The notes: generated by a model not told the origin, from the letters alone. Shown: positions 37,060-49,090, numbered from the stretch's first letter. The stretch: DNA of 64,000 nucleotides from Apoderus coryli (GCA_911728435.2 OU452203.1:14095651-14159650), one strand, 5' to 3'. Program-made: numbers and translations.

Positions 37060-37510
37060 TGATGCAAACAGTGTGCGGAAGACGAGTGTATGGGTGACAA
37101 TAAAACGGTACATGCTAATCAAAAATAGCCGCACATCTGTCTTAAGTAACTTTTATTCTGGTAGACGATCGAGCAGAGTCCAACATCGAGATAGAAAGTG
37201 GCTTTGGAATTCAGAAAATTTAAGTTTATGTAAAATATGTTGCGCACTGTGAAAATGCCACAGAAATTCAGACGAATAATAATTATATTTACCTTGAAGT
37301 TTTGTACTAGCGACCACCAGCTGTTTCAAAACGATAATACTCCAACACATGCATCAAACGTGGTGCAACAGGTTTTGGCAAAACAAAACTTCCACTTCGA
37401 ACTCTGTACAATCCCAAATTGGCTGCCTGCGCCTTTTTAGCTATTCTCAAGATTGAAAATTTTGTTGAAAAGACACCGGTTCGACGCGGACTTATGATGA
37501 CAGGCCAGAT
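37060..37510 (+). pseudogene. mariner-type transposase relic
   Basis: The + strand reads HQLFQNDNTPTHASNVVQQV, then LAKQNFHFEL, and after a short break LFSRLKILLKRHRFDADL. In mariner transposases 'DNA..H.S......L......' leads to '..PPYSPDLAPCDFFLF..LK..LKG.RF'. The second catalytic aspartate remains in QNDN, but the 'SPDLAPCD' block with the third aspartate has been lost between LPAPF and LFSRLK. Upstream sequence is too decayed to read. It lies shortly before the first Ig exon and is unrelated to that gene. Confidence 0.8.
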
Positions 37511-38319
37511 ATTTATAAGACAGGGCTGGTATAATTATAATTGGACAATGTCAGTACATAAAAAATATTTTTATAATCTCTGGGGGGTATAACCCCATTA
37601 GACGCCGTGGTTGCGCCACGATAATACTGAAATTCAAATCTGTGTTATTTTAATATTATCAGTAGTAGAATAGACAATTTTTAAGTTTAATGCTAAAATG
37701 CCCGACGAATAGTGATAAAAAGTGATTTTAAATGTATTACCATCGAATATTAACTATAGATAAGAAGGTTCAGACATGACCATCAAACGTACCGACACGA
37801 GGTGAAGTAACTGTATATTGTTTTAAACTGTGATATTAGACTGGATATTTTGTATTATTGTAGCTGCAATGTAGTAGGTATAAGAGAAATTGTAGAAAAA
37901 ACAAGGCCACGTATAATGAAGCAAAAAGAAAAATAAAACTATGTACATATATATAAAATAAAATATATTTATCTCGCTGGAATTGGCTGAAGCTAATGTA
38001 GTCGTCTAAATTTCGAGACAAAAATCCCAAAACCCCTTTGGGGTAATGGTAGAAGCAATAGGACCAGCGAGGCATTGAGCACACTATAAGGACGTGAATT
38101 AATTAGGCAAATGAAACGGGATAATGGCTAACCGTGCCGGCAAAAAATTGCTCCGTGAAGAGAATAATGGATTCATTGTTTAACTGTCCATATACCGGGT
38201 TTGGTATAGAAAATACAAAAATAAGGAAAATAGTTAAAGTGGCACATAAAGAATTTTAATCTTATTATCTTGATTTTGAAAAGAATGTCTTTTAAATATA
38301 TTTTTTTTTTTAATTACAG
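37511..38319. other. Sequence upstream of the first Ig exon; nothing recognised
   Basis: AT-rich DNA ending in the acceptor site of the first exon. A small hairpin, GGGGTATAACCCC, lies near 37585. Because the exon begins in the middle of a codon, this must be intron sequence. Confidence 0.55.
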
Positions 38320-38463
38320 TTCCACCTCAAAGGCCTCGCATAGAATACAATGGAACTCAAATACTGCCCGGGCACAATCTGACAACATTGCATGGCGAAG
38401 TAGCTGTTATTAAATGTGTATCACATTATGGTAATCCGCCGCCAATTTTAAAGTGGTTTTTAG
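38320..38463 (+). CDS. Ig-domain cell adhesion receptor, exon a (first half of an Ig domain)
   Basis: This is an internal exon of a cell-surface immunoglobulin-superfamily protein. The acceptor is a long T tract ending in AATTACAG, and the donor is G|GTAAGT. Two bases finish a split codon, 47 codons follow, and one base is left over, so the exon is phase 1 on both sides, which is usual for Ig domains. The peptide starts PPQRPRIEYNG, a typical linker between Ig domains, and contains the first cysteine (VIKCVS) and the core tryptophan (LKWF) 13 residues later. NGT and NLT are N-glycosylation sequons, which fits an extracellular location. The frame joins exon b exactly. The PP linker and the order of domains recall nephrin, Kirre/Roughest and CADM/nectin receptors, which mediate cell recognition and adhesion. 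The exact orthologue is not clear. The preceding exon was not found in the window. Confidence 0.85.
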
Positions 38464-38994
38464 GTAAGTTTCATTCAATTTATGTTTTTTCCTATTGGTA
38501 AGATCAAATTCCTAATTAATTTATACTTTGGCATTAACCTTGGTATTAACACGTATTTTTTGCCATTATCTATCATCATAAACTTTATATCTCGAAAGGC
38601 AACATTCTTGGCACAAGAGTTGGCTTAGTGAGTGGCAACCAACATTTCATATTGTGACAAATTAAATTAGCGGGTGTTGTATACACTTAGAAAGAAATCT
38701 GATTAAAAGCTTCAGTCCAAGTGACCCCGATTATCCTATTTAAATTGTACACGGGTTCGATAATAAGTTTTACGAGCGGCTTTTACTTTTAAGTTTTAAT
38801 TGACGAAAGTACAAACGAAGAATATCAAACTTTATTATTTTGTATTAAAATAAAACTATCTAACCTTTATGACTGTGGATCGCTGTATACTTTATAGTTG
38901 TCACCGGTAACTTACCTCACTTTATTTATATGAAAAACACTCTTTAAATGACCCTTCTGTTTACTAATATCTAAAGCTTTCCTCAACTAGAAGC

Positions 38995-39665
38995 TTTACT
39001 TTGAATAAAAACACAAGATATGGGGCTATAAAAACAACAATAAAATTATAAATAATAAAAATGAATAACACATAAGAAAAATAGACAAATATAAATAAAA
39101 AGAATAAAACATTAAAAGAAAATGAGAATCTAAGGAAGAAAATCTTAATCTAACAAACTGCAAAGGTAAATTAATATAATTACGAATAATTATATTAACT
39201 TCCACATAAAACTTTAATTATAATTGTAATCTGACAATAATAACAGACTTCAAATTCGACTATTCTAAATATTAAACAATTACGAAAAGAAACAAACTTT
39301 AACTTTACTGAAAGTGAATTAGAAACAAAAAGGTCTTTAACTTTAGAGACATTAAAAGGAATAAACAAAAGAACTTACTGAGAAAACTTTACGTCGACTG
39401 ACTATTAAGAAACTTTAGAAAACTTACTATTTCAGAAATTGAAATGAACTGGACTTTATAAACTGAAATAGTAGTTTAATACTCTAGAAGAACTAGAAAG
39501 AAAGTTCTCAAACTTTATAAAAAACTGAAAAGTCCAAACTCTTAAGGAAAAACTAAAACAATTCTTAACTTTATTAACTAGTACGTCTGAGTTATAGAAT
39601 TAATCTAACTTATAAAAACTAGTAGGTACGTCTGAACTCTTGAAAAACTAGAATGGTTCTAACTT
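38995..39665 (+). repeat. A-rich, strand-biased low-complexity stretch
   Basis: For about 670 bases the + strand is unusually rich in A and poor in G, with recurring words such as AACTTTA, GAAACAAA and AAAACTAG. Two copies of a longer word, TAGTACGTCTGA / TAGGTACGTCTGA, occur near 39582 and 39624. No frame is open. It may be the untranslated leader of a retroelement or a simple repeat that has expanded; the sequence does not decide. Confidence 0.5.
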
Positions 39666-40398
39666 TTTGAAGTGAGAAGGCATTACAAATCACCTTGTAT
39701 CAACTCCTTTGAAGAAGAAAACCAATTAAAGCTAGGCATTTTAGACTACATATCGTTAGCTGTTTCATTTTGAGACTTAAATTACCTAATATTATAATTT
39801 AATTATTTACTTTTATTTACTCTGTGATAATTCTTGTTACTAATATACCTTATATTGGAGTTCTTTTTAGCAGATTAATTACTCACTACCATTTTTAAAG
39901 TGAGAACAATACGATTATATAATGCTTTTTCAATCCTCAGAAAAAGCTGCTGGAGAAAAAACCACATATCTTTTCCGAGCCCTCTTTAATATTCATACTT
40001 TGGTGTGGAAAAAACCATGATAGCACCCAATTACCTATATATAAGTATACAATATATCATCTGATATCTAATTAATGAATTAGGTATTTCGGCAATATTA
40101 AGGAACCCAAACCAGAACGAATCGCCACCACTGTTATAAATATTATGTCATAAAAGTTGAACAAAGAAAATGAAACAGAAAATTATTGTCTTTAAAGAAA
40201 CAACTTTAAAAGCTTTAATAGTTAATAAACATGACGTTAAGACAATTTATTGCTTTCACCGAAAAAAGGTCCTTTACTATTTAAAAGTTTTGTGTTATAC
40301 TGGGTATTCCGAAATTAGCCTGCCATAATTTACCAGCGCGTTGAGCGATCCAAAAAAAAGTAAAAACTTTCTGTTAAACATAGCGTCATAAATGTAAC

Positions 40399-40655
40399 CT
40401 GAAGGGCCTACAGCCCCCGAAACGTGTTTTCCTAAATATTTCGAGAACACACAAAGATAAAATTCTCAAAACTTGGTATGTGATGTTCAAAATTATTTCC
40501 ATTTAGTTCGTTACAAATCTGTTGTATAGCGCGGGAGGCTCGTAAAATTTGAAACTGATCTCTTTTTATTTCATTTCAAGATATCGTGTTGCTCAATATA
40601 TTTAGGAAAACCCGTGTGCTAAACTGTCCCTTTCAGGGGCTGTAGGCTCTCTGGG
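40399..40655. repeat. Hairpin MITE in the first intron
   Basis: Left arm: GCCTACAGCCCC, GAAA, CGTGTTTTCCTAAATAT. Right arm in reverse complement: ATATTTAGGAAAACCCGTG, then TTTCAGGGGCTGTAGGC. The arms pair over about 40-50 bases, the left one carrying a 14-base gap. The core is about 160 bases. Confidence 0.7.
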
Positions 40656-41129
40656 ATGCATTTTGACGTAGAAATATCCATATTTGGACGCACGATATTA
40701 TCGATGTCAGTAGTAAGCTTTTGGTTTGTTGTGAGTTTTGCTGAGAGTTTTCAAGATGTCCCATTAGACGTTTGACAGCAAAAGGGTTCAACTTATGTGT
40801 TGGCGAGTTTGGCGTCAACTACTGACCGATCACCACTGATGAGTAGTGGATCCACGAAACGGTCGTCTGGTGAAAGTAAAGTGGTTGACAGACGGAATTA
40901 AGTCTTGTTGTGTTAAACATTTCAAAATTTATTTCGTTAGCTGCACGCTTGCGTTTTAGGTTTAGTGTTCGTATTTATTGTAAGATTACCTTAAATTATT
41001 GTCGGAACTTGATAATATTGCATTGGCGGACGTGGTCCTGCTTCGTGGACTCTTAGATTACTTAATACAGTACTTTTAAAATTTCTTCTTAAATTTATAA
41101 CGCAAAATAAGCATATGAATATTTTATAG

Positions 41130-41324
41130 ATCAACAAGAAATTACACCAACACGTCGGCAGACAAACACCACAGAATTAGACAATCCTCGCACATGGCTA
41201 GCAGTATCTGTACTGGAACTGACAATATCTAAAGATAATCATGGTAGAATGTTACGGTGCGTTGCTGTACACGAATCGTATTCAACGAAATCAAGTAGCA
41301 TCGATGTTCGTTTAGACGTCATGT
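41130..41324 (+). CDS. Ig-domain cell adhesion receptor, exon b (second half of the same Ig domain)
   Basis: The acceptor is ATTTTATAG and the donor T|GTAAGT. The exon completes a split aspartate codon, adds 64 codons and leaves one base. With exon a it makes one C2/I-type Ig domain: the second cysteine sits in MLRCVAV, 59 residues after the first, and is preceded by VLELTISKDNHG, the usual strand E/F region. The domain ends IDVRLDVM, the strand G ending seen before the next domain in nephrin, Kirre and CADM proteins. NTT is a third glycosylation sequon. The Ig pattern YxC is replaced by LRC, which is common in second domains of nectin/CADM-type receptors. The reading frame is uninterrupted from exon a to exon d, so this is a working gene and not a pseudogene as far as can be seen. 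Confidence 0.85.
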
Positions 41325-41475
41325 GTAAGTAAATTTTCTCTATTATTCTTCTTAGGTAGGTATAGTTGGATACCGACGTCCAAATTAAACACCTAATGAA
41401 ACTTTTAATTGTTCGGTGTTTGAATGTCTCCAAATAACCAATACTAGTAGACAAAAATATTACATCACCGAACAT

Positions 41476-41516
41476 ATGTAAGGGACAACGTTCCGGTTGC
41501 CGTGGTCCCTTACATC
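41476..41516. repeat. Short hairpin
   Basis: ATGTAAGGGA and TCCCTTACAT form perfect 10-bp arms around a loop of about 20 bases, just inside the 14-bp word of the inverted pair. Confidence 0.6.
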
Positions 41517-41589
41517 TTGTGCCCGTTGATAGCAGTGCGGCTAGCAGTCAGCCACTCATTCTTCTACCGAATGGGCCTAGTAAAATATT

Positions 41590-41995
41590 GTATTCTTATT
41601 TCTTTACTACTAAAGTCACACCTATTCTACCACTTTTAAAAGATCTTTCTCTTATGATGTAGCACAAATTTTTAATGATATAACCTTTGGAGATAAATTC
41701 AGGGCATTAATTTCATTCAAAAGACGTTTAAAAGAACATTTCCTTCATCACAAGTGATTGGATGTAAAGTTTGTCTTTTTATTATTTGTATCTTTTATGC
41801 ATCTTCTTCTATACTTTAAAGAGTGTTTACTAAAGTTATAATTTATTATCTAATATGTCAGTATTTTAGTTTAATTCTTTGTAAAAAAATGGCAAGTTTG
41901 TTGTTGTAACATTTAGCATACTCGGTAAAGCAAATAGCTTTCCTGACCTTCGCCGAGCTTAAAATGAAGGCCTTTATTATTATTGTTATTCTATA
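41590..41995 (+). pseudogene. LINE 3' end (CR1/jockey-type) with (TTA)n tail
   Basis: The + strand reads SYDVAQIFNDITFGDKFR and LISFKRRLKEHFLHHK, then a stop. 'FNDI....F..FK..LKE.FL' matches the last residues of CR1/jockey-type LINE proteins. About 200 bases of 3' UTR follow, ending ATGAAGGCCTTTATTATTATT. Only about 40 codons of protein remain, so it is a strongly 5'-truncated copy. Confidence 0.65.
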
Positions 41996-43259
41996 TGATA
42001 TATCGAGAGAGTATGGAAAATAAAGTCATGTATATTATTATTACAAAATTTATGAATTGCTTGTTACTTAAAGTACCTAACAAGACTTTAGGTTATGTTG
42101 TTTTTTATAATAACTTGCCGTGAGGTTTGAGGCTTCTGAAATCACCCGCCTTGAAGTGCTGTTATATTTGCTGGGTGCCTAGCGTATTGAGTTGTGTTAT
42201 GTTTGCCTTTCGTTTGCTTACCTACCGAACAGATTAACATTTGGATTAGAATATATTATTTACATCAATAGTTTGTTTTCTCATAGAGCATTTTTTTTAT
42301 ATAGAAATCAGTAATGGGGATATGGATTAAAATTTTTTTTGGGCAAACTCGAAACTGTATTGGAAATGACAGGAATCCAATAATTCTGAGGAGCATTTAA
42401 AAAAAATAATTATCATCATGTTAATAAATCCCGTAATTTTAAGCGCCGTTTTAATTTTATTACTTTTATATTTCGTCAAGTCCACAAAATATTAAGGTTT
42501 CAGTGTAGCCCGCGTATATCAGATTTCTGTCGCTTAAAGCCGGCGTGGGCTTCGTAATTTCAAATACGTTTACTGCTTGCAGCTATAGTCGGGAAGGCTT
42601 TGATCGCAAGACAATAAAGGGCCACACCAATGTGATCCTTCTATCCCGTTATATGTTCGGTGATTACATGTTGTCCAAGCATTGTTAGCATATAAACATA
42701 GATAATTAAAAAACAGATTTGTAAATTCCCTGGTATAATAACTCAACATTAACTATATTTCTCCGTAATATATATTTACAAGTAAACTCAATATTAAGCA
42801 AGGTACAGCAAGTAGAATGACGTTTATCCGGTCAAACTTCGAAATGAGTAGGTATCTGTTGACTTTACCCTCGTCTTTACCGATATTATACCTCAACTAA
42901 CATTATCCGTAACAGATATATCTATAAAGAATATTCAACCATTGCATACGTAATCTTAGGAAATACCTGAAATCATCTAAATAACAGCGTTCATCAGGAT
43001 AGTTCAACTTGTTTTGCGTTATAATTAAAAAAAAACAAAGATATATCCTTCAGAGAGAAATCAGCGACTTACCTTTTTGGGCTCTTACTTTTGAAATTTT
43101 TACACGCGATATTTTATAGAGTTGAAAACTCATTTTTTAGACACGGTCAGCATTTCTATTGAAGAAAATGTTCTCCAGGTACTATTGCTTCATTAAAATT
43201 AGCCTTTTTTTTATTAATCTACGGACAAAAGTCCATTATTAACAACAATCAATAATCAT

Positions 43260-45010
43260 ATAATTTTGGCATAACTCAAACACACTAATATAATCTAAAA
43301 TATGGTCGAGCCATGCAAAGACACCCGGTCTCCAACCCAACAATAACAGGACAGCCATAGGCCAATCACACCGAACCGCCACTACGACGTCCACACGTTA
43401 AGAGTCGAAAAAACTGACTCAAGCAAAGAAATTGAGTGAGAATTGGCCAGTCTGGTCATCCCGTAATTTGTACGGTGGAATCCCTAGTGGAAAAATGGAA
43501 AGACTCTATTATTCGTACTTCCTACAAGGAAATTAATACTTGCCAACATATAGGAAGACGATACCAAATTGTTCAACCGCTTATATAAAATTGTCAGGTT
43601 TCCCTGCGATCCCATAAAGTCGTGAGCACCAGCTGATTCATCAAGGCACCGTAGCCCACCACAAAATCAAGAGGTCGCGGACGACGGAGCTTGAAGTGAT
43701 GTTGAGCTCTCTCGATCTGGGCTATACAGCAATATGATGACGGGCACAAGCTGCCGAAACATATTCCAAAAGAGGTCTGACAAACAGAATGTTATCATAG
43801 TGCTGCAATCTGTAGAGCAGCGCTTTATGAACCCCAACATTTTGAGCGACTTGCAAGTCGATTATCTGATGCGGTCGATATAATAAGAATTTAGATATAT
43901 TTAATAATAATAATAAGCTTTTTATTTCAAACAGGCATAGCCCAATTACAGGTTTAACGACATGCCATGCACTTCACACCAACGCACAAATCTTACAAGA
44001 TCCTTCCGTATAAGAGAACAATCCGAGGGACCACCAATACAATATGTAACATTTCAGGACGTCGGCGTCTGAATTCACTGTTAGCGAAACACCTGATCCT
44101 GATATCGTTTATAAACAAGTTATAACAAGTACTTGAGTTCTACCACTCAGGTAGCTCTCCAAACATGCCAACATGTGTGCCGACAAGGCAATCCGTTCCA
44201 ATTTATGAATGAGGATCCGGTGATTCACGCAGTCGAAGGCCTTGGAAAAATCGGTATAGATTGCATGCACCTGGTAACCGCCCTCCCAGGCTCGTGACAA
44301 GTAATTTTTATATTCAAGAAGGTTAAGTTCAGTAGGTCGACCGAACTGGAAACCGAACTGTTCATTGATTAGTCGAAAAGCCTTGGAATGGAATTGAGAA
44401 ATACAAACAGGACGGTAGTTCGACACGTCACTTCTGTTTCCAGACTTGAAGATAATGGCGATAAAACTTGTCTCCCATGCAACCACCGGAAAGTTGCCTG
44501 AGCCAAGAGATAAGTTGAAAATAAATTGGAGAAGAATAGCAAGAGAGAAATGCCATTTATTGAGGAACAATGGGGAATTCCATCAGCACCGGCAGACTTC
44601 CTTATATTCCGTTAACGGAGTACATCGAATGCGGAAACGGAGACAGTGTAATCCGAAACACTCACAAAGTTCTCATCGAGGTCGTCACTGGTAATTAAAT
44701 CTGTCGATATTACCGACTGGACTCACCAAGAAACGCGCGAAGGCAACTCGGTAGATTATCTCCTTGAATTAATGAACGTTCAGAAATCACCAATATTGGC
44801 AGGTATCTCGTCCTCAATAGAGAAAGTATATGCCTTATAACACTGTCTCACCAGGCGCTTACATGCAGCTCTGAATTCCGGACGACTTATATTGCATATC
44901 AGCACGCCTTTTCGAAAAAAAAAGCTCCTTCAACTTTTGTGAGAACTATCTCGAAAATCGCTTTGAAAAGCCTTGCTTCTTTGGGTCAAAAATATCGAAC
45001 GCGTTATGCT
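43260..45010 (-). pseudogene. Decayed jockey-clade LINE, composite
   Basis: Read on the reverse strand from 45010: the linker before the polymerase (EFRAACKRLV-like and DEIPANIGD words in changing frames), a 153-codon open stretch at 44570-44109 with SFIAIIFKSGNRSDVSNYRP, NEQFGFQFGRPTELNLLEYK and AIYTDFSKAFDCVNHRILIH, then RFVRWCEVHGMSLNL near 43960, and at 43870-43500 the thumb region (KMLGF, FVRPLLEYVSA, AQIERAQHHF in changing frames). The catalytic motif A aspartate is kept, but the YADD site and the block between CISQ and the FGF motif are deleted. A TTA array at 43905-43920 sits in the middle, so two insertions or a rearrangement are likely. Confidence 0.85.
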
Positions 45011-46816
45011 AGAGTCCATTGCATGACCATTTCTTCGATAGATGATTGATAACTTATGTTTAGTCCAGTATGTGACTATTATGCTGTCTGTTATTTTTCT
45101 ATTCGGTTATTCTGTAACATGATAATAGTATGTTTCAATATTACGTTGCAATAAAAATATCAAAATAACGTGTAAAATTCTTAAGCACATCTGTCGATAA
45201 TTCTACAAACACACACAAGTTTTCCATCGCATTTATTGTAGCATACCGCACTCACATATTATATGTGCTGACATCTTAAAGAATTATTTATGTCATAACA
45301 GTTTGTTTTTCGATTACTTTCTATGTCCGTCTGTTTTGTTTTCGGTCCTTCTGTCCACGTCTATTTACGAGATATACCATTATTATTTGTCAGTAGTAGT
45401 GGAAATAATAAACGAAAAACCATAGGTTATTGGATCAACAAAATAGCAGCTGCTGTTGAAGGCGACTCCAGGCGACGACGTCGTCGTCGACCAGCAATTG
45501 TTTTTTCTTGCGCCACAACAAAACAAATATAATGTTGGAAACTATTGTTTTAGATCTTGGTGTGACATAAAGAGAATAGGCGCTTGGTTATACACGTAAG
45601 ATCTCTGCGGGTTGGATCGAAAAACACGTCTTCACGTCAGTATCTCGAACAAAAATGGACTTGTTTGAAACCTAATTACTATACTGGAATTAAATTTGAT
45701 TTTATGAATACTTAACAGACATGTTTGTTGGTAAAAACAAATCTGATTTTGAAGCTTAAGAATTGTATTTTATTGTTCTTTTTTGCCCAATTTTCCTATT
45801 TTTTTTTTTTGTGTAGTTATTTTATTTTGAACTGAAACGCAGCATTATACCAGGGTTAATCAACAACACTATTTTTATCTTTAAAATCTCATGACAAATT
45901 CACTGGAAATTGCCTAGACATAGATTATATTATATCTTGTCGGGCGAGACAACCGATTTTTTTTGTTTGAAACCAATTTTTAATACGGTTCTATTTTGTT
46001 CAATTGAAATTATCTATCTCCTTGCAAGAGATTTTTTAGATAATTCGAACAAATTTGTATAGGCTCCTACTTTATAATTCATCTTTACTCCTTATTTGCC
46101 ATTAAAGTTTTCTAATTTGATTGTTCTACAATATTTTGATAATAAAAAATATTTTTGAGGTTAAAATTTAATTTCTAGAATTTAAATTAAAATACTGTTT
46201 GTTTTCCAATGTAAGTACGAAAAACAGCGCGCCATTTAGTTTACTCTATATGTAATGAATGTCAGTTCCAAAACTAGTTAAACTTGTACAAACAGTCATA
46301 TGTAGGTACCTATCCGAATAAAAACTTTTTAAATTCTGGTAATGCTACACTCAACTTCCAACAAATATTAGAAGATACGAAAAGCGGTTCTCACATAGAT
46401 GACCTATATTCTGTACAGTTGGAAAAATAACATAATTTTCATTTTGAGATGACTGGAATATTATTAAACGTACAGTCAATCAATTTATAAATTATTTGAT
46501 TTTGTTTTTGTAAATCTTTTCATCATGGTTTGTTCCATATTCCTTTCTTGCACTTAAATTAAATTCTTGAAGAATTTTTCATCGAGGTGGAGTAAATGTC
46601 TTTAAAAAGATAGTAGACTGACAGTTGGGCGGGCCCCCCGTGCTTTTAGGGGACCCTGTGGGACTCACTTTATTTATTTATTGATTCTTTTTAACATGTT
46701 CTTTATTTTGATACATTTATTTTAATCCTATTTTTATTGTGTTGCGCAGAAAAAGTCTATTTATTTTTTTATAATCTTCGTTTTATTTTGTGATGTTTTA
46801 TTTTTATGTTACTGTA
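45011..46816. other. No gene seen; short GC-rich palindrome
   Basis: AT-rich intron DNA. CGACGACGTCGTCG near 45474 is a 14-bp perfect palindrome inside a purine/pyrimidine triplet run. A GC-rich patch at about 46625-46662 (GGGCGGGCCCCCCG) stands out from its surroundings. Confidence 0.5.
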
Positions 46817-48583
46817 GAGGAAAGTCGCCTAATATTGGATACATTTTTGTCGAAGGTTATTTTTCATGAAAAAAGAGCTATATATTTGTAATAATTTAAT
46901 GGGGTTATAGTGTATCCATGTACCTACTATCTTTTTAGAAACTTGGCATAAGGATAAAAGTCTTATTTAATAAGTTATTACGTATTATGTAAAAGGTGTC
47001 AATTTTATCTGTTTGAAAATTGGTATCCTAATATTGGATAGGGTGTCCAATATTAGGTAGCAAGTATGAACGGTAATGCTTTTTTATGTTTTATTTATTA
47101 AAATACAAAATAAAATTACAACTTAAAATATGACTAATAAAAAAGGAACGAAATCAGCCACTAAAACAAAAGTCCCAAATGTAATTTTCCTTGCCCTTAG
47201 CACCGGCACAAGCTTCATAAAATCATCTGTAGAACTTACAACACTTGACCCATTTTTCCTGCTTTATCAGAAGAAAATGTCTCCGAGCAGAAGAGACATT
47301 CCACATCGTCTTCTTCGGAATCCATGTCATCTTCGGAATTTCTATAAGGGAGTTCCTCTTCTGATGTTTCCGAGGATTCACTATTTTGCTTTTTTTCTTT
47401 TTGGATGACTGCTATATTTTTTAATTTTATTGGATGCTGCTTTACTGTTTAAATTTTTTTGAAAATATTTTGTATTTTTCGAACTGTGTGCTTCTTCTAA
47501 AACGGTTTGTAAGGCGACCCACTAATTAAGGCAGCGGCACCTGAATTTTTCCTCTTTACCCTTGAAGGACCAGGCAGCACTGGTAATGGACAGGCATCCT
47601 GCTGTTGTTTTTTATTTTCAGCTATAGGTTTCTCATTAGTTTGCAGTGTTATGTCTTGTAAGATAACTATTTTAGATCCAGGTTTTTTAGCAATGGAGTA
47701 AACTTTCGCTGATACTTCGTCAATATTTTCATTAGCAGGTGTCTCTACAAGGGTAATATTTTCATTGTCAAGAGATGTTTCTAGTTTTGCATGAATGGAA
47801 AAATCATGATCTCGGAATTTGTTCCTATCAAAAGGCATAATGCCACATCTCCGAAATCCGTTTACGGATATCTCTAGTGAAGCAGCTCTAAAGTTATCTT
47901 TTCTGGATTAGTTTTTAGCCAGTTTTCAATTTGGCGACAATAATAGGTCTTTAAGGGGCCCATGAAAGCTGCATCCAATGGTTGGAGCTTGTGGGTTGAA
48001 TGCGGAGGTAGGCTTTGTTAACAAAATCCACATTCCGTGTGTGTGAATAATGTCCTAATATTGGATATCCAATATTTGTAACGTAATGCTGTCCAATATT
48101 AGGCAAACCTTTAAAATTCTAGGTTAGAATTATTTATTTAAAAAATCGAAGATATTTACTGTTAAAAATATGTAGTATAAGTAACTAATAACATGAACTT
48201 TTGATAGCATATAGAAATAGTAAAGATATTTACCTTTTAACTCGTAAAACAACCCTTTAAATGCGCAGCAAAAAAAAACTTCACAGCACCGACTTCAGTT
48301 ACAAATTTTTACTGTCAAAACGTGCAAGTGTAGGGGCACTATAAATTAACCAGTAGCATTTTAAGGTGTAATAAATAAATAAATAAGCATTTATTTTCAA
48401 CAGGATAAACACATTTACAGAAAAATCACATACACTGAGATGTAAATTAAAAATAAAATAAGCAATAAAATTACAATCAAATACAGCCATTATTTAATAG
48501 ATGTAGCCCACATGCTCGTTTAATTTTTGAAATACATGGGTATCCAATGTTAGGAACCATCCTAATTATTAGGCGACTTTCCT
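46817..48583 (-). mobile_element. pogo-like DNA transposon, internally deleted
   Basis: The left end is TA then GAGGAAAGTCGCCTAATATT. The right end, read backwards, is TA then AGGAAAGTCGCCTAATAATT. TA at both borders fits the target site of the Tc1/mariner/pogo superfamily. Words of the form CCTAATATTGGATA or its complement recur near the ends (46828, 47027, 47047, 48051, 48090, 48541), as expected for transposase-binding sites. The 1.77-kb body holds the C-terminal half of a pogo/Jerky-type transposase on the reverse strand, listed separately. The N-terminal DNA-binding part is missing, so the copy cannot move by itself. Confidence 0.8.
47130..48010 (-). pseudogene. pogo/Jerky-type transposase, C-terminal half with zinc-finger tail
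   Basis: Combining reverse-strand frames from 48010: FNPQAPTIGCSFHGPLKD corresponds to the 'PHSTH.LQPLD..F..P.K' block with the last catalytic aspartate region, then GFRRCGIMPFDRNKF ('F...GI.PF....F'). A 113-codon open frame (47838-47497) carries the low-complexity tail. Below it lie an acidic run, SEEELPYRNSEDDMDSEED, then CLFCSETFSSDKAG, WVKCCKFY and ACAGAKGKENYIWDFC in changing frames. This cysteine/histidine tail ('C..C......W..C......H..C.........C..C') is typical of the pogo/Jerky group in insects. At least three frameshifts break it. Confidence 0.75.
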
Positions 48584-49031
48584 TATTTATTTTTTAAGCT
48601 ATTGTGCAAAATGTTTTTATATTTTAATACTGATTGATAAAGCTATATTATCTACATATATTTAGATGCAATATAGTTTTCTAATGTGATTTTTTTTTAT
48701 TTTACATAAGGGCCCCAAAAAAATGTTGCATGGGGCTGCATATTATTGAACTGGGGTCTTTTATGAGATGAGCTATGCGTATTCAAACTTTATTAACCAA
48801 ATAATATCTAATTATAATATATTACATAACATGTGCTGTAAATGATATTTATTATTTATTATTTACAGCTCGAGTTATGTACTGTACTTTTTCTACGACT
48901 TTGCAGAATCAAAATCCATTTCAGAATTAAAATTTGAGCAAAAATATTTCACACAGAAGAAAAGGTAATTATGACATTTAAATATTTGACATTTGTGTTT
49001 GACATAATTCCATAATAAAAAATAAAAATCC

Positions 49032-49090
49032 CCAAAGTGTTATGTAATATTCATTACGTAACACTTTGGTGATCATTACGTAACACTTAT
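49032..49090. repeat. Hairpin plus third copy of its arm
   Basis: CCAAAGTGTTATGTAAT and ATTACGTAACACTTTGG pair across four bases with one mismatch (49032-49069). A further ATTACGTAACACTT follows at 49075. It may be the junction of two transposon ends. Confidence 0.75.

Larger units (their letters stand above)
38464..41129 (+). other. Intron of the Ig receptor gene, 2.7 kb
   Basis: The intron starts GTAAGT and ends TATAG and sits inside one Ig domain. It holds an A-rich strand-biased stretch at about 38995-39665 and a hairpin MITE at about 40399-40655, both listed separately. No other coding potential is visible. Confidence 0.8.
41463..42665. repeat. Inverted pair of a 14-bp word, 1.2 kb apart
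   Basis: ATCACCGAACATAT near 41464 and its exact reverse complement ATATGTTCGGTGAT near 42647 bracket the LINE 3' end at 41590-41995. Bases next to both also match loosely (TTACAT..., AAGGGA / ACGGGA). They may be the ends of a DNA element that received the LINE, or chance. Confidence 0.35.
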
